A stretch of 39,377 bases of DNA, taken from Chitinophaga niastensis. Lineage in GTDB: Bacteria; Bacteroidota; Bacteroidia; Chitinophagales; Chitinophagaceae. Shown piece after piece: positions 8,483-16,802 of this stretch. Under the pieces are notes generated by a model. It saw only the letters and a list, made by a program, of their open reading frames with translations, searched no databases and was not told where the DNA came from. The position numbers and the translations under genes were made by a program. The first letter of the stretch is position 1. Every line of letters begins with the position of its first letter. The stretch spans positions 1 through 39,377 of the forward strand of contig NZ_PYAW01000013.1 in the NCBI RefSeq assembly GCF_003014755.1, in the 5' to 3' direction.

Positions 8483-9166
8483 TTAGCGTCTCTTATCCGT
8501 GGTTGATTGGTCAAACGCAATTAGGTTGAACATGGCTCTCATTCTGCTTCGTAGCCGGTTGCCGTACAAGTCTTCCAGTTCCTGGCTGTTAAGGTTCGTT
8601 GTAACATGTGTGAGCATTTTATTTGAAATCAGCAGATCGTAGCGTGAGAGCAGTATTTCGGCCATGACGTTACAATTGTTTCCCCAGAAATTCATATTGG
8701 TTTCCAACCCCAAATCATCGAAGCAATGCACTTTTGGAATACTGGAATAAGGGAAAAAAGCATTGTTGCCGTATCTGCCGATAATATCAAAACCAATCCT
8801 GCCAAATTCAAAACTGATATCTCTGCAGGAAACAATATGCGGCCTATAAGCTTCTGCGCATAGAGCGCGCATAAGATTAATCAGAGAGGTTTTGCCGCAG
8901 CCAATCTTACCAGTAAGCAAGATACCCTTGTGAAGGTCTATGCCTTCATCTGCGGCCACCGGTTCATCCCGGAGAAAGTAAGCCAGCAATTTGAGGACTA
9001 CAGGCCAGTCTATTTCATCCACTTTGAAGTGAGGACTGTAAACAGTTTTCCCGCGTTCTTCCAGGAGTTGTATCAGCTGGTAGTAATCATAGGGGGTCTG
9101 AGTAGCTTTTGTCCTCGTTGGTGTGGAGCCTTCCTGCTCCGGGCTTTGGTTTGGTGTGTTTGTCAT
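8483..9166 (-). CDS. DnaC/IstB-like AAA+ ATPase
   Basis: 227 residues with Walker A GKIGCGKT at 86-93, Walker B VHCFDD at 146-151, and downstream the motifs LLISNKMLTHVTTNLNSQEL and YGNRLRSRMRAMFN, typical of DnaC-type helicase loaders (sensor 1 and arginine finger region). Such proteins load replicative helicase or assist transposition. The first ~25 residues are Ser/Thr/Pro/Gln rich and disordered. The ATG at 9166 lies 80 bases inside the preceding gene, so the two are probably translationally coupled; a shorter N-terminus is possible. With the replication-type gene upstream it forms a replication module of an integrated element. Confidence 0.85.
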   Translation of the reverse strand: MTNTPNQSPEQEGSTPTRTKATQTPYDYYQLIQLLEERGKTVYSPHFKVDEIDWPVVLKLLAYFLRDEPVAADEGIDLHKGILLTGKIGCGKTSLINLMRALCAEAYRPHIVSCRDISFEFGRIGFDIIGRYGNNAFFPYSSIPKVHCFDDLGLETNMNFWGNNCNVMAEILLSRYDLLISNKMLTHVTTNLNSQELEDLYGNRLRSRMRAMFNLIAFDQSTTDKRR

Positions 9167-9977
9167 TGCTTTCAGGTTTTTGTGGATGAATATTCAATAC
9201 CCATTTATGGGCAGCTGCCTGCCAGTCGATAATCAGCGTTTTGGCGCCCTGTCGCCATCCGTTCGCCTGGTAGTGGTGGAAAAACTTGTCTGCTTCCACT
9301 TTCGGGTAGACGTGGGCGTTAAAAAATTCCTGTACCTCGGATAAGGCGGGGAGAATTCGCGCGGCGCCGGGTGCATTTTCCGTGCCGGGTGCACCCGTAT
9401 CGAACTGCTCTTTTTTAACTTCATTTTTTTCATTTTTTTTTGAGGGCGGGAGCATGTTTTCTCCCCCCAGTTTAAAATTGTTTATATGTTTATTATTAAT
9501 GTGGCCCACTTTTGGGCCTGAGCATGGCCCAGATTTGGGCCTAGTACGTGGCCCATTTTCGGGCCTCATGTGTGGCCCAGTTTCGTACTGATTACATGGC
9601 CCACTTTTGGGCCACATGGCACCGCTGAAAAGTAGGAGCTGTTCTGCCGAAGGATCTGCAATAAAATCAGTCAATGTAATGATCGTCACCAGGCTGGATG
9701 CATAAGGGTGCTTCGCCGGCTGATAGATGATGTACTGGTAGATATGCAGCTGCTTCAGGCAACCAACGTAAGTGCTGCGAGAACCAATGCAGGACAGGCT
9801 CATGACTTCTTCGCGCAGGATGGGAAACGGGTTTTGAAAACGGTATTGATTCCATACCTGGAACAATGCCATATACAAGCTGATATGATGCGCGTGTAAA
9901 CGATCATCTTTCCGCACCTGCGCGAAGAAGGCATTTAAGTGCCTTATGTAATTAGTTTGGGTTGATGGCGCAGGCAT
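9087..9977 (-). CDS. Replication-initiation-like protein with internal repeat linker
   Basis: 296 residues. The N-terminal ~110 look like a winged-helix DNA-binding domain (SLYMALFQVWNQYRF, then REEVMSLSCIGSRSTYVGCL), as in DnaD/primosome-type and plasmid initiator proteins. Residues 122-159 are a low-complexity linker of 8-residue units related to RPKSGP, encoded by 24-bp DNA repeats. The C-terminal part (EVQEFFNAHVYPKVEADKFF, then KTLIIDWQAAAHKWV) matches the small domain found at the end of many Bacteroidota phage and mobile-element replication proteins. Its ATG overlaps the stop of the upstream HTH gene (TGATG), so it is coupled to it. The DnaC-like gene follows. Confidence 0.75.
   Translation of the reverse strand: MPAPSTQTNYIRHLNAFFAQVRKDDRLHAHHISLYMALFQVWNQYRFQNPFPILREEVMSLSCIGSRSTYVGCLKQLHIYQYIIYQPAKHPYASSLVTIITLTDFIADPSAEQLLLFSGAMWPKSGPCNQYETGPHMRPENGPRTRPKSGPCSGPKVGHINNKHINNFKLGGENMLPPSKKNEKNEVKKEQFDTGAPGTENAPGAARILPALSEVQEFFNAHVYPKVEADKFFHHYQANGWRQGAKTLIIDWQAAAHKWVLNIHPQKPESNDKHTKPKPGAGRLHTNEDKSYSDPL
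9502..9613. repeat. Five 24-bp palindromic direct repeats inside a coding region
   Basis: Five copies start at 9502, 9525, 9549, 9573 and 9597 (spacing 23, 24, 24, 24). Each is TGGCCCA, five variable bases, then a GGGCC half: a near palindrome. The fourth copy (9573) has lost its right half. All are in frame with the replication-type gene and encode its linker. Iterated sites inside an initiator gene are known as replication origins in some plasmids and phages, so an iteron role is possible. Confidence 0.8.
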
Positions 9978-10255
9978 CAGGAAGGCTTAACGGTTTTCTT
10001 TGTACTTTCCATCAGCTTAATGATGTCGTTGTAATCGTAAAAGATTAAGCCACCGATTTTAGTGTAGGAAAGTGTACCGTTAATGCGCATGTTTTGAAGA
10101 GTGCCAGATGAAATACCCAGCATGTCGCGGACCTCATAGGATTTGAACCACTTACGGGGTTGTGCGGTCGGCGCATTCATTAAATCGCGCAATTCATGGA
10201 ATAATTCCTTTTTGAAAACTGCCAGGTCTTCACGAGTGAGGATTTCTGCTGCCAT
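9977..10255 (-). CDS. Excisionase-like helix-turn-helix protein
   Basis: 92 residues from the ATG at 10255; a longer frame begins with a hydrophobic stretch and is unlikely. After a helical N-terminus (REDLAVFKKELFHELRDLM) comes a MerR/excisionase-type winged HTH: WFKSYEVRDMLGISSGTLQN, then IGGLIFYDYNDIIKLME. Proteins of this type are common in Bacteroidota integrative elements, where they regulate excision or the operon itself. Its stop overlaps the start of the replication-type gene by one base, pointing to one operon. Confidence 0.85.
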   Translation of the reverse strand: MAAEILTREDLAVFKKELFHELRDLMNAPTAQPRKWFKSYEVRDMLGISSGTLQNMRINGTLSYTKIGGLIFYDYNDIIKLMESTKKTVKPS

Positions 10256-10413
10256 AAGATTTGGTTTTGTTTGATATGGCAGCAAAAGAAAAAATATTAT
10301 CAATACAAGAACAGTCACGGGGGTAACGGTACCCCCTGTAACTAATTGATAATTAAATTATTAATTTTATATAATTGTTTTACTAATATAACTAAGTCGC
10401 TCTGTTCGGGGGA

Positions 10414-11673
10414 TCAGAATTGTTGGAGAAAGTAATTCAGGGCAAAATAAACTGCTACATTCATGCCTTTATGCGAATGGTTGACCAGTCCCATTAAAAT
10501 CTCCCGAACTGCTTTGGATACTGCTGCGTTGTCTTTATAAAAATTGCTGCGTAAACTGCCTGAGGAAACGCTATCCTGCTTAACTGTTGTAAAAAAATAG
10601 GAAAAGAAGTCCAATAGTTCAGTTTTGTTCTTATTCAGATATAGGCCGCTATCCAATAATAACCTGATAATATTTCCGAGTTGTGATACAGAAAAAACGG
10701 TTTGTACTTTAAAGTCTTTCCAGCGGCTCAATTCATCGGGAATATTGCCACCACTCAAAAGCGATTCCTTCTCCTTCTGATAAACAATTTCGTCTGATAG
10801 CCATGACTGCAACTGACCCTGTAGTGTAGAATGTAATTTGCTAAAAATAAAGCCAGGTTTAATAGCTGCCTGACTTATTCTCTTTTGCATAAAAATCAGT
10901 CGATCCAACTTCTCCCTGATAGTAGGTAATTCTTCAATTTCCCGGTTGACAATCTCTGTCCAGTAACGAAAATAGTGTACGCTGTTAAAGTTCAGATATT
11001 GCAACAGGTCTTTAAGTTTTTCTGTAAGATCAAGACCGGCTCTATGGTTGCCCAGCAACGTGCGCAGTTTCTTCTGCAATTCTCTTAAATAGAAAAGCTG
11101 GTGGTAGCTTATAAAACAGCCTATATGTTCTGCCTCTAAAAATTCATGAAATGGTAGAAATACTATTGCTAATAATTCCTCATCAGTGCCAGCTTTTACA
11201 AAGTCTTCTTTTATGGTTTCCACTTCCTGTACAAATCCGTTTTGCGCTGAAAGCAAATAGGAAACGGGGATTTTACAGTCTACATCGAGATAACGTGTAA
11301 ATTCACGCTCCAGGAAAGATAACAGTTCAGCCAGGTTTCTGTATATGATTTTGTAAAGGTTAATCCAGGTAATTTCGGGTGATAGCATATTAATGCTTAT
11401 AATATCTGCTTCTGAGAGATAGCCTGCCGTTTGATCCATTAATAAAACCAACTGATGCTGGTGCATCTGGATATACCAGCCAACCTGCTTTTTATTGCCA
11501 AGATCATAGAGGTACTTTCCGAAGCCGTGTAACATGTTGTCCTTTTGACTGATAACGTCGGTTGTAGTGTAGGAGAAGAAATTTTTATCGGGTTGTTTTT
11601 GTTTAAGGGATGCTTGTTTGAGGTCAACACGAATAAGTTTTTCGAAAAAAGATAACTGGTAATGCTGCTGCAT
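10414..11673 (-). CDS. Conserved mobile-element protein of unknown function, 419 aa
   Basis: 419 residues, almost entirely helical, soluble, no signal peptide. Segments such as FARYWTEIVNRE-like helices, LPTIREKLDRLIFMQKRISQ and the conserved-looking tail SKAVREILMGLVNHSHKGMN are seen. Proteins of this size and position are common between the integrase and the excisionase-type HTH gene in Bacteroidota elements, but their role is unknown. A bidirectional hairpin lies between it and the integrase remnant. A 158-base gap separates it from the HTH gene. Confidence 0.7.
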   Translation of the reverse strand: MQQHYQLSFFEKLIRVDLKQASLKQKQPDKNFFSYTTTDVISQKDNMLHGFGKYLYDLGNKKQVGWYIQMHQHQLVLLMDQTAGYLSEADIISINMLSPEITWINLYKIIYRNLAELLSFLEREFTRYLDVDCKIPVSYLLSAQNGFVQEVETIKEDFVKAGTDEELLAIVFLPFHEFLEAEHIGCFISYHQLFYLRELQKKLRTLLGNHRAGLDLTEKLKDLLQYLNFNSVHYFRYWTEIVNREIEELPTIREKLDRLIFMQKRISQAAIKPGFIFSKLHSTLQGQLQSWLSDEIVYQKEKESLLSGGNIPDELSRWKDFKVQTVFSVSQLGNIIRLLLDSGLYLNKNKTELLDFFSYFFTTVKQDSVSSGSLRSNFYKDNAAVSKAVREILMGLVNHSHKGMNVAVYFALNYFLQQF

Positions 11674-11839
11674 ATATAGGTGGTTTTAGAATGAGCGCTT
11701 ATATAGATTGTTTTGGTTGACTAATGGTTAGTCATAAAGATTCACATGAACGGGGCAAAATGATACTCCGGGTATCAACAAGGTCTGCAATAAATGATTT
11801 TGGATTAATTTATGATGTTAACGTTTTGTTAAGGCATTG

Positions 11840-11883
11840 ATTATCAAGACAGATGCGCCTTTTAGCGCACCTGTCTTGATAAT
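11840..11883. terminator. Bidirectional hairpin terminator
   Basis: ATTATCAAGACAG pairs with CTGTCTTGATAAT (13 bp), and TGCGC with GCGCA inside, around a 6-base loop, with one unpaired base on each side between the two stems. It lies just past the end of the integrase remnant and would terminate its transcript. Confidence 0.8.
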
Positions 11884-11889
11884 TTGATA

Positions 11890-12197
11890 TTAAGCAGCGG
11901 TATTGTAAAGCAGGAAATCAGGCAAGGAAAGATTAAATGCGCCCTTTAACGTCTTCACGTCAACACTGACTTTACTGGCTACAATCTTTGCATAGATCTG
12001 CGTTGTCCGGATGGATTTATGACCCAACATTGCGCTTACGATTTCGAACGGTACGCCATTTGCCAATGTTACCGTAGTAGCGAATGTATGACGGGCAGTA
12101 TGTGTAGTGAGGTTCTTATTAATTCAGCAGATGTCCGCAACCTCTTTGAGGTAACCGTTAAAACGTTGGTTGCTGTTAATTGGCAGGAGAACAAACG
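11890..12197 (-). pseudogene. Tyrosine integrase C-terminal remnant with internal stop
   Basis: Reading the minus strand gives LLPINSNQRFNGYLKEVADIC, a TGA stop where a glycine is usual, then INKNLTTHTARHTFATT, IVSAMLGHKS and TTQIYAKIVASKV. These are the catalytic boxes of a phage-type tyrosine recombinase: HxxR, the LGH histidine and the nucleophilic tyrosine. The part upstream of about 12197, with the first catalytic Arg and the DNA-binding domains, is absent at this place. With the internal stop the piece cannot make an active integrase. It probably belonged to the element at 6.4-11.7 kb. Confidence 0.9.
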
Positions 12198-12275
12198 CTG
12201 GGCGTTGCCACCGAGATTATGGGCATCACACCGGAAGGATGGATCGCCATCGAACAAATGCAGAAGGCCCGGTGA
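12192..12275 (+). pseudogene. Short 3-prime gene fragment of unknown origin
   Basis: The plus strand reads TLGVATEIMGITPEGWIAIE then QMQKAR and a stop at 12273-12275. It begins where the integrase remnant on the other strand loses similarity. The helical, well-formed end looks like the tail of a real protein left at a recombination junction, but no family is recognised. Confidence 0.3.
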
Positions 12276-12321
12276 GGATTTGTTTATCCCCTGTATCATT
12301 TGCCTTTAATCTGACGCCGCC

Positions 12322-13134
12322 CTAAACTAGCCATTCGGTGGGTGCCTTGCCGAATTTCTTCTTAAAAGAATGCGAGAAATGAGAGAGGCTTTCAAATCCT
12401 AAGTCAAGATAAATGGAAGATGGTTTTTTGTTCTTTTTTTCTATAAGATGCCGGGCTTCCTCCAGCCGCCTTTCCAATAACCACTGCCGGGGCGCCATCC
12501 CGAATATTTTTTGGAAATCACGTTTGAACCCGGTAAGGCTTCTTCCCGTGAGCCGTGCAAATTTTTCAACGGGAATGTTGTAATGAAAATTACTAAGCAT
12601 GAATTTTCCCAAATCCATCTTATAAGGATCAGAAAAGTCGAACAAGAATTTCTGGAGCCCGGGCATGGTATCCAGGAGGAGATATACAGCCTCTTTTACT
12701 TTAAGCATACCCACCGCATTGGTTATTTTTTTTTCCGGATGACGAACATACGGAAGCACGGATTGAAAGAAAGCATGCAAAAAATCGCTCCCCGGGATAA
12801 GAATGTTAGAAGGACCTGTGTATTTTTGCCCTATCTCTATTTGCTCCTCAAGGGCGATCTTCCGGAGTAAGTCTTCTTTCAGACTAATGACAATGGTTTG
12901 ATACTCCTCACCGTCCAAAGGAGTCTTGGTAATTTCTCCCAATTGATTTTTTTGTATCAGCAACATTTCGCCGCGACCCATTGAGATCCTTTGTTTGGCA
13001 GTTTCCAATGTAAATTGGCCTGAAACCTGCAATACCAGCGTATTATGCTCCATGAATGCAACCTTCTCCTTTCTCATGGCCGAGAAATAAGAGAAAAAGA
13101 TGACCCCCGGAATTATTTCAGTGTGATTCGTCAT
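12322..13134 (-). CDS. AraC-family transcriptional regulator
   Basis: 270 residues. The N-terminal ~150 form a cupin-like sensing domain (LVLQVSGQFTLETAKQRISM, then GEMLLIQKNQLGEI). The C-terminal ~100 are two HTH motifs of the AraC/XylS type: IPVEKFARLTGRSLTGFKRD, then SSIYLDLGFESLSHFSHSFK with the closing KKFGKAPTEWL. Cytosolic DNA-binding activator expected. It is co-directional with, and 42 bases downstream of, the aldo/keto reductase gene, which it may control. Effector unknown. Confidence 0.92.
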   Translation of the reverse strand: MTNHTEIIPGVIFFSYFSAMRKEKVAFMEHNTLVLQVSGQFTLETAKQRISMGRGEMLLIQKNQLGEITKTPLDGEEYQTIVISLKEDLLRKIALEEQIEIGQKYTGPSNILIPGSDFLHAFFQSVLPYVRHPEKKITNAVGMLKVKEAVYLLLDTMPGLQKFLFDFSDPYKMDLGKFMLSNFHYNIPVEKFARLTGRSLTGFKRDFQKIFGMAPRQWLLERRLEEARHLIEKKNKKPSSIYLDLGFESLSHFSHSFKKKFGKAPTEWLV

Positions 13135-13176
13135 TATGTAAAGTTATAAAACTGGTGGAGCTTATGTGCAATCCCA

Positions 13177-14148
13177 CTACCGCTGCAGGTATGTACCTCC
13201 AAGTATCGCACCCGGCGAAAAATGCGTATTAAGTGTATTTAACTCATCAGGTGTGAACTCAATCCCCATGGCCTGCATGTTTTCTGGTAGTCGTGATCTC
13301 CGGCTCATGCTTACTAATGGCATGATATGATCTCCCTGCGCATTCACCCATGCGATTGCCAGTTGTGCTGGCGTATATCCTTTCTCCTTTGCCATTTGCT
13401 TTAATACTCCGATTTTTTCCAGATTCTTTATCAGATTCTCTCCTTGAAAACGCGAGAAGTGATGATGGTAGTCATTAACCGGAAGAGGCGCTTTCATCTC
13501 ACCGGTGAGTAGCCCTTCGGCCGTATTGGCAAAAGCTACAACGCCTATACCCATCTCTTTAGCCGTAGGAAGCAGGTCACTTTCTATCTGGCGATCTGCC
13601 AATGAATAACCTATTTCCAATGCTGTTACGGGATGAACACTATTCGCCTTGCGCAGTTGATCTGCGGTTATTTCAGAAACGCCGAGATAACGCACCTTTC
13701 CTTCTTTGATCAGGTCGGCGACAGTTCCGATCACATCTTCCACCGGAACACTGTTATCGAGTCTGCACGGTTGATAAAGATCAATGGTATCTATACCCAG
13801 ACGTACCAAAGAATAATTGATGAAGTTCTTGATGGCTATGGGGCGCAGGTCCAACCCAAGCCACTGACCACCATAAAAGATCGCACCAAACTTAACACTT
13901 ATGAAGGCGGCGTCCCTTCTACCTTTGATGGCTTTGCCTACAAGCAGCTCATTGTGGCCGCTACCGTAAAAGTCGCCTGTATTCAGAAAGTTAATGCCGC
14001 TGTCCAATGCCATCTGAATGGTAGCAATACTTTCACTTTCATCATTCACCGCGCCTCCCCAAACAGACGACATCCGCATACAGCCTAATCCGAGTTTAGA
14101 CACGAGTGGTCCATTTTTGCCCAACGCTATTTTTTTTATTGTTGTCAT
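13177..14148 (-). CDS. Aldo/keto reductase
   Basis: 323 residues from the ATG at 14148. A longer frame starting at 14175 adds nine residues without support. The (alpha/beta)8 AKR signature is clear: LGLGCMRMSSVWGG, the FLNTGDFYGSGHNELLVGKA block with the catalytic Asp and Tyr, ISVKFG with the catalytic Lys, GKVRYLGVSE and TPAQLAIAWV. It should be an NADPH-dependent cytosolic reductase of aldehydes or ketones. At the position of the usual catalytic His (often YQHR) the sequence is YQPCRLD, so catalysis may be altered; related AKRs with YQPAR exist. It lies just upstream of the AraC regulator on the same strand, so the two may be cotranscribed. Confidence 0.92.
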   Translation of the reverse strand: MTTIKKIALGKNGPLVSKLGLGCMRMSSVWGGAVNDESESIATIQMALDSGINFLNTGDFYGSGHNELLVGKAIKGRRDAAFISVKFGAIFYGGQWLGLDLRPIAIKNFINYSLVRLGIDTIDLYQPCRLDNSVPVEDVIGTVADLIKEGKVRYLGVSEITADQLRKANSVHPVTALEIGYSLADRQIESDLLPTAKEMGIGVVAFANTAEGLLTGEMKAPLPVNDYHHHFSRFQGENLIKNLEKIGVLKQMAKEKGYTPAQLAIAWVNAQGDHIMPLVSMSRRSRLPENMQAMGIEFTPDELNTLNTHFSPGAILGGTYLQR

Positions 14149-14514
14149 TGCTGCTGTTTTATTGATTAATGACACAAAGATCAGCTTTGTGCGCTATGAC
14201 CGTTTTCTTCTATGGCTCAATTTACTTGTCTGAATGGCTCACTTTCCATTCAAATTCAGGTGCGATGACTATTTGACTTGTACAGAAAATATTTACCCCT
14301 TCCAAATAAGGGTAGTGTTTCAATTTGAAAAATATTATTTTTTTCAGGACTTCTGTTACTAACTTTACTTCCATGAAAAACAAGTAATGCCTCAGTTTCA
14401 ATTTCGGGATTTGTGGATTTCGGCCCTTCTGCTTCGTGGCTACACTTAGCGAGTCCTGGTGCTATCCTTGTGCGCTGAAACGCACGCCCAACTGTAGGCT
14501 GATGAAAATAACGA

Positions 14515-15084
14515 ATGATGAATGACGATCGTACCAAGATAATTTACAGAAGGACGCCGGAATCAGCGGCCATGTTGGCAAACGTCAAACGAGCAATGGC
14601 AATCACCGCCATGCTTAACCGTTTGACGTTCAACGATGCAGACGAAATTCGTGCTCTGTTTAGTGAACTCATTGGTAAAAAGGTAGACGAGAGCTTTTTA
14701 CTAATCCCGCCATTCTATACTGCCGGCGGGAACGAAATCCGTGTCGGGCATAATGTCTTCGTAAATCAGAACTGCACTTTCTATGACCTTGGCGGGCTTG
14801 ACATCGCAGACGATGTGATGATCGGGCCGAACGTGAGCATCATCACGACGGGCCATCCCCTTGATCCTTCACAGCGCCGCGCCGCCACAATCGGAAAGCC
14901 CATCGTGATTGAGAGAAACGTCTGGATCGCAGCCGGTGCAACGATCATCGGCGGGGTAACGGTAGGCGAAAACTCGGTTGTGGCTGCGGGTTCGGTAGTC
15001 ACCAAAGACGTTCCACCGAATACCCTTGCCGGAGGAAATCCTGCGCGGGTCATTCGTTCGATTGGCGATGAAGGAAATATCTGA
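14515..15084 (+). CDS. Maltose/galactoside-type O-acetyltransferase
   Basis: 189 residues with an N-terminal helical cap (LANVKRAMAITAMLNRLTFN) and a left-handed beta-helix made of hexapeptide repeats from about residue 70: IRVGHNVFVNQNCTFYD, then IGPNVSIITTGHPLD containing the catalytic His, and GGVTVGENSVVAAGSVVTKD. It matches the maltose/galactoside acetyltransferase group, which use acetyl-CoA on sugars in the cytosol; the exact acceptor is not predictable. Base composition is more GC-rich than its neighbours, hinting at transfer from another lineage. It stands alone between the AKR gene (other strand) and a lipoprotein gene. Confidence 0.9.
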   Translation: MMNDDRTKIIYRRTPESAAMLANVKRAMAITAMLNRLTFNDADEIRALFSELIGKKVDESFLLIPPFYTAGGNEIRVGHNVFVNQNCTFYDLGGLDIADDVMIGPNVSIITTGHPLDPSQRRAATIGKPIVIERNVWIAAGATIIGGVTVGENSVVAAGSVVTKDVPPNTLAGGNPARVIRSIGDEGNI

Positions 15085-15471
15085 ATAGTAGCGCAAGTGA
15101 ACCAAGCATTCTTTTTGTTTATTTGGTTTGCCCGGTTTGAAATTTAAAGTGTAGAATACTTGCCCCAGGTATAGATGTAAAAATGCACAAAATAATGCGT
15201 CAGCGTGCTCTGAAATAGGCCCAAAACAAGGGAAGTAGCCTAATATGGCTTTTCTGTGAACCGGATTGAACAATTATCGAACTGGCTTTATGAGGATTTG
15301 AACACATTCCATATATTAAAAATATTGACAACCAATGACATGGTCGGTAAATTTGACCAATTTATCCATAAAAATTCTTATCTTAGAATAAGGTATTGAA
15401 TCCTCATCCCTCCACCTTCTCCGCCGTCGTCTTTGACTTTATTCATTATTTAAAATTTAGAAACTACTTTT
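15085..15471. other. Intergenic stretch before the lipoprotein gene
   Basis: No firm gene. A 47-codon plus-strand reading from a GTG at 15256 (RIEQLSNWLYEDLNTFHILK) looks protein-like but has no partner or domain and may be a remnant. No strong hairpin was seen. Confidence 0.35.
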
Positions 15472-16041
15472 ATGAGAAAGATTTACCTTTTTGCAGCGAT
15501 TACTTTTTTAGTAGCCTGCACCTCCAGCACCGACAAATCAAAAACGGAAGCTGTGAAGATATCCGATTCCGATTCGGCAAAACAAGAAAGCCTGACATAT
15601 CCTTACACGCCTGGCTATTCTTCTGATTTTGAGATCGGCGATGCAAAAAAAGCACAAATACTTCTCGAATTGTACCAAAACTGGGACAACAACACACTTG
15701 ACAATTCAAAGAGTTCTTTCGCAGACATTGACACAATGTATTTTTCCGATGGTACTATGTTTGCCGGCAGCAGGGACAGTCTTTTTGTTGTTGCTAAAAA
15801 GATGAGAGGGCAGATGGGCAGTGTCGTTGATTCTATTCATGCCTGGGCACCTCTCAGAAGCAAGGATAGAAAAGAAGATTGGGTATTGATATGGACCCGG
15901 GAGCATTCAACAGATTCCAAAGGAAAAAAGACAGCCAAGGAACTGCAGGAAACATGGCGGTTTGATAAAAATGGGAAAATTAATTTGATGTATCAATACG
16001 CGCAACTCCCTCCAAAAATGCCATCACCGCCAAAAAAATAA
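15472..16041 (+). CDS. Lipoprotein, possibly NTF2-like
   Basis: 189 residues beginning MRKIYLFAAITFLVACTSS: signal peptide with lipobox LVAC, lipidated at C16. After a Ser/Lys-rich linker the mature domain (KKAQILLELYQNWDNNTLD, DIDTMYFSDGTMF, VLIWTREHSTDSKG, ETWRFDKNGKINLMYQYAQ) has the helix-then-curved-sheet pattern of SnoaL/NTF2-like folds, often seen in Bacteroidota lipoproteins. The C-terminus is a short Pro/Lys tail. Outer-membrane or periplasmic location expected. Function unknown; it appears to be a single-gene unit. Confidence 0.75.
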   Translation: MRKIYLFAAITFLVACTSSTDKSKTEAVKISDSDSAKQESLTYPYTPGYSSDFEIGDAKKAQILLELYQNWDNNTLDNSKSSFADIDTMYFSDGTMFAGSRDSLFVVAKKMRGQMGSVVDSIHAWAPLRSKDRKEDWVLIWTREHSTDSKGKKTAKELQETWRFDKNGKINLMYQYAQLPPKMPSPPKK

Positions 16042-16128
16042 TATTTGTTTTTTTATAGGATTTTTTCAACCCTGGCGCCGGGATGGCGATTGCATTTGCG
16101 AGCATCTAATTTAGAAAGGAGGGAGTAA

Positions 16129-16450
16129 TTATTTTTTTATTGTGATCCAGTCATGAGGAATGAGTTCGTGGATTTTATTAACAGGACGATCTACAATAGC
16201 GGACAGGATACTTTGTAACCATTTGTAGGAGTTAATTTGATGCATTTTGCAGGTGCCGAGCGGACTATACAGCATAGCAGATCGCTTTGCAGCTTTGTGA
16301 GATCCGGCGAACAGGTAATTTTTTCGGCCCAGTGCAACCGACCTGACGGAGTTTTCTATTTTATTGTTATCGGGATAAAGCCTCCCATTATGTACATAGG
16401 CGCTCAACCTGTCCCAGCGCTTGATTTGCTTGATTTTCCATTTTGTTTGA
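16129..16450 (-). pseudogene. IS66-family transposase C-terminal remnant
   Basis: The minus strand reads RWDRLSAYVHNGRLYPDNNK, then IENSVRSVALGRKNYLFAGS and HKAAKRSAMLYSPLGTCKMH, followed by a typical IS66 C-terminal domain ending HELIPHDWITIKK. The DNN..EN..R..ALGRKN block, with the last catalytic acidic residue, is diagnostic of IS66 transposases. All sequence upstream of about 16450 is missing, so it is a dead 3-prime fragment. The terminal inverted repeat was not identified. Confidence 0.92.
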
Positions 16451-16802
16451 TTTTGAAGTTTTTGTTTTTGTTAACAATACAAAGATGCAGTCAAAACATG
16501 GCGAAGGTTATTAACGGAATTCCCGATTAGTTGTGATTATTCCCCTTTTTTGACATTCCGGGCTGCGTTTTCCGCCCCGGTACAATCCCCCTGTGTAACC
16601 ACCTTCGTTGTTATTTATTTTGGCTACAAGTAGTAAGCAAAAAGCCATCTATACCTAACAAACAGATTTTTTCCTTTCCACACTATAAGTCAAATATTTT
16701 ATAGCCCATGGTGTATGGGTATTGTCAGTACAAGTACAATCGCAGGGAGTCAAACTACATTTATAGAAATAACCATTTTTCACCATTTAACCTAAACTAC
16801 AA
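16451..16802. other. Intergenic region upstream of the metalloprotease
   Basis: Non-coding and AT-rich close to the gene. TACATTTA just upstream of the start resembles a Bacteroidota -7 element but no TTG box is correctly spaced. No hairpin of note. Confidence 0.35.

Noticed and set aside
9502..9613. CRISPR array
   Set aside because: The repeats are 24 bp head to tail with no unique spacers, and they are in frame within a coding region.
12019..12309. 96-codon plus-strand frame and 76-codon minus-strand frame
   Set aside because: Both lie over the integrase remnant in other frames; the recognisable HxxR/LGH/Y motifs are in a different minus-strand frame.
14256..14537. 93-codon minus-strand frame
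   Set aside because: No domain, atypical composition, and it overlaps the start of the acetyltransferase gene on the other strand.
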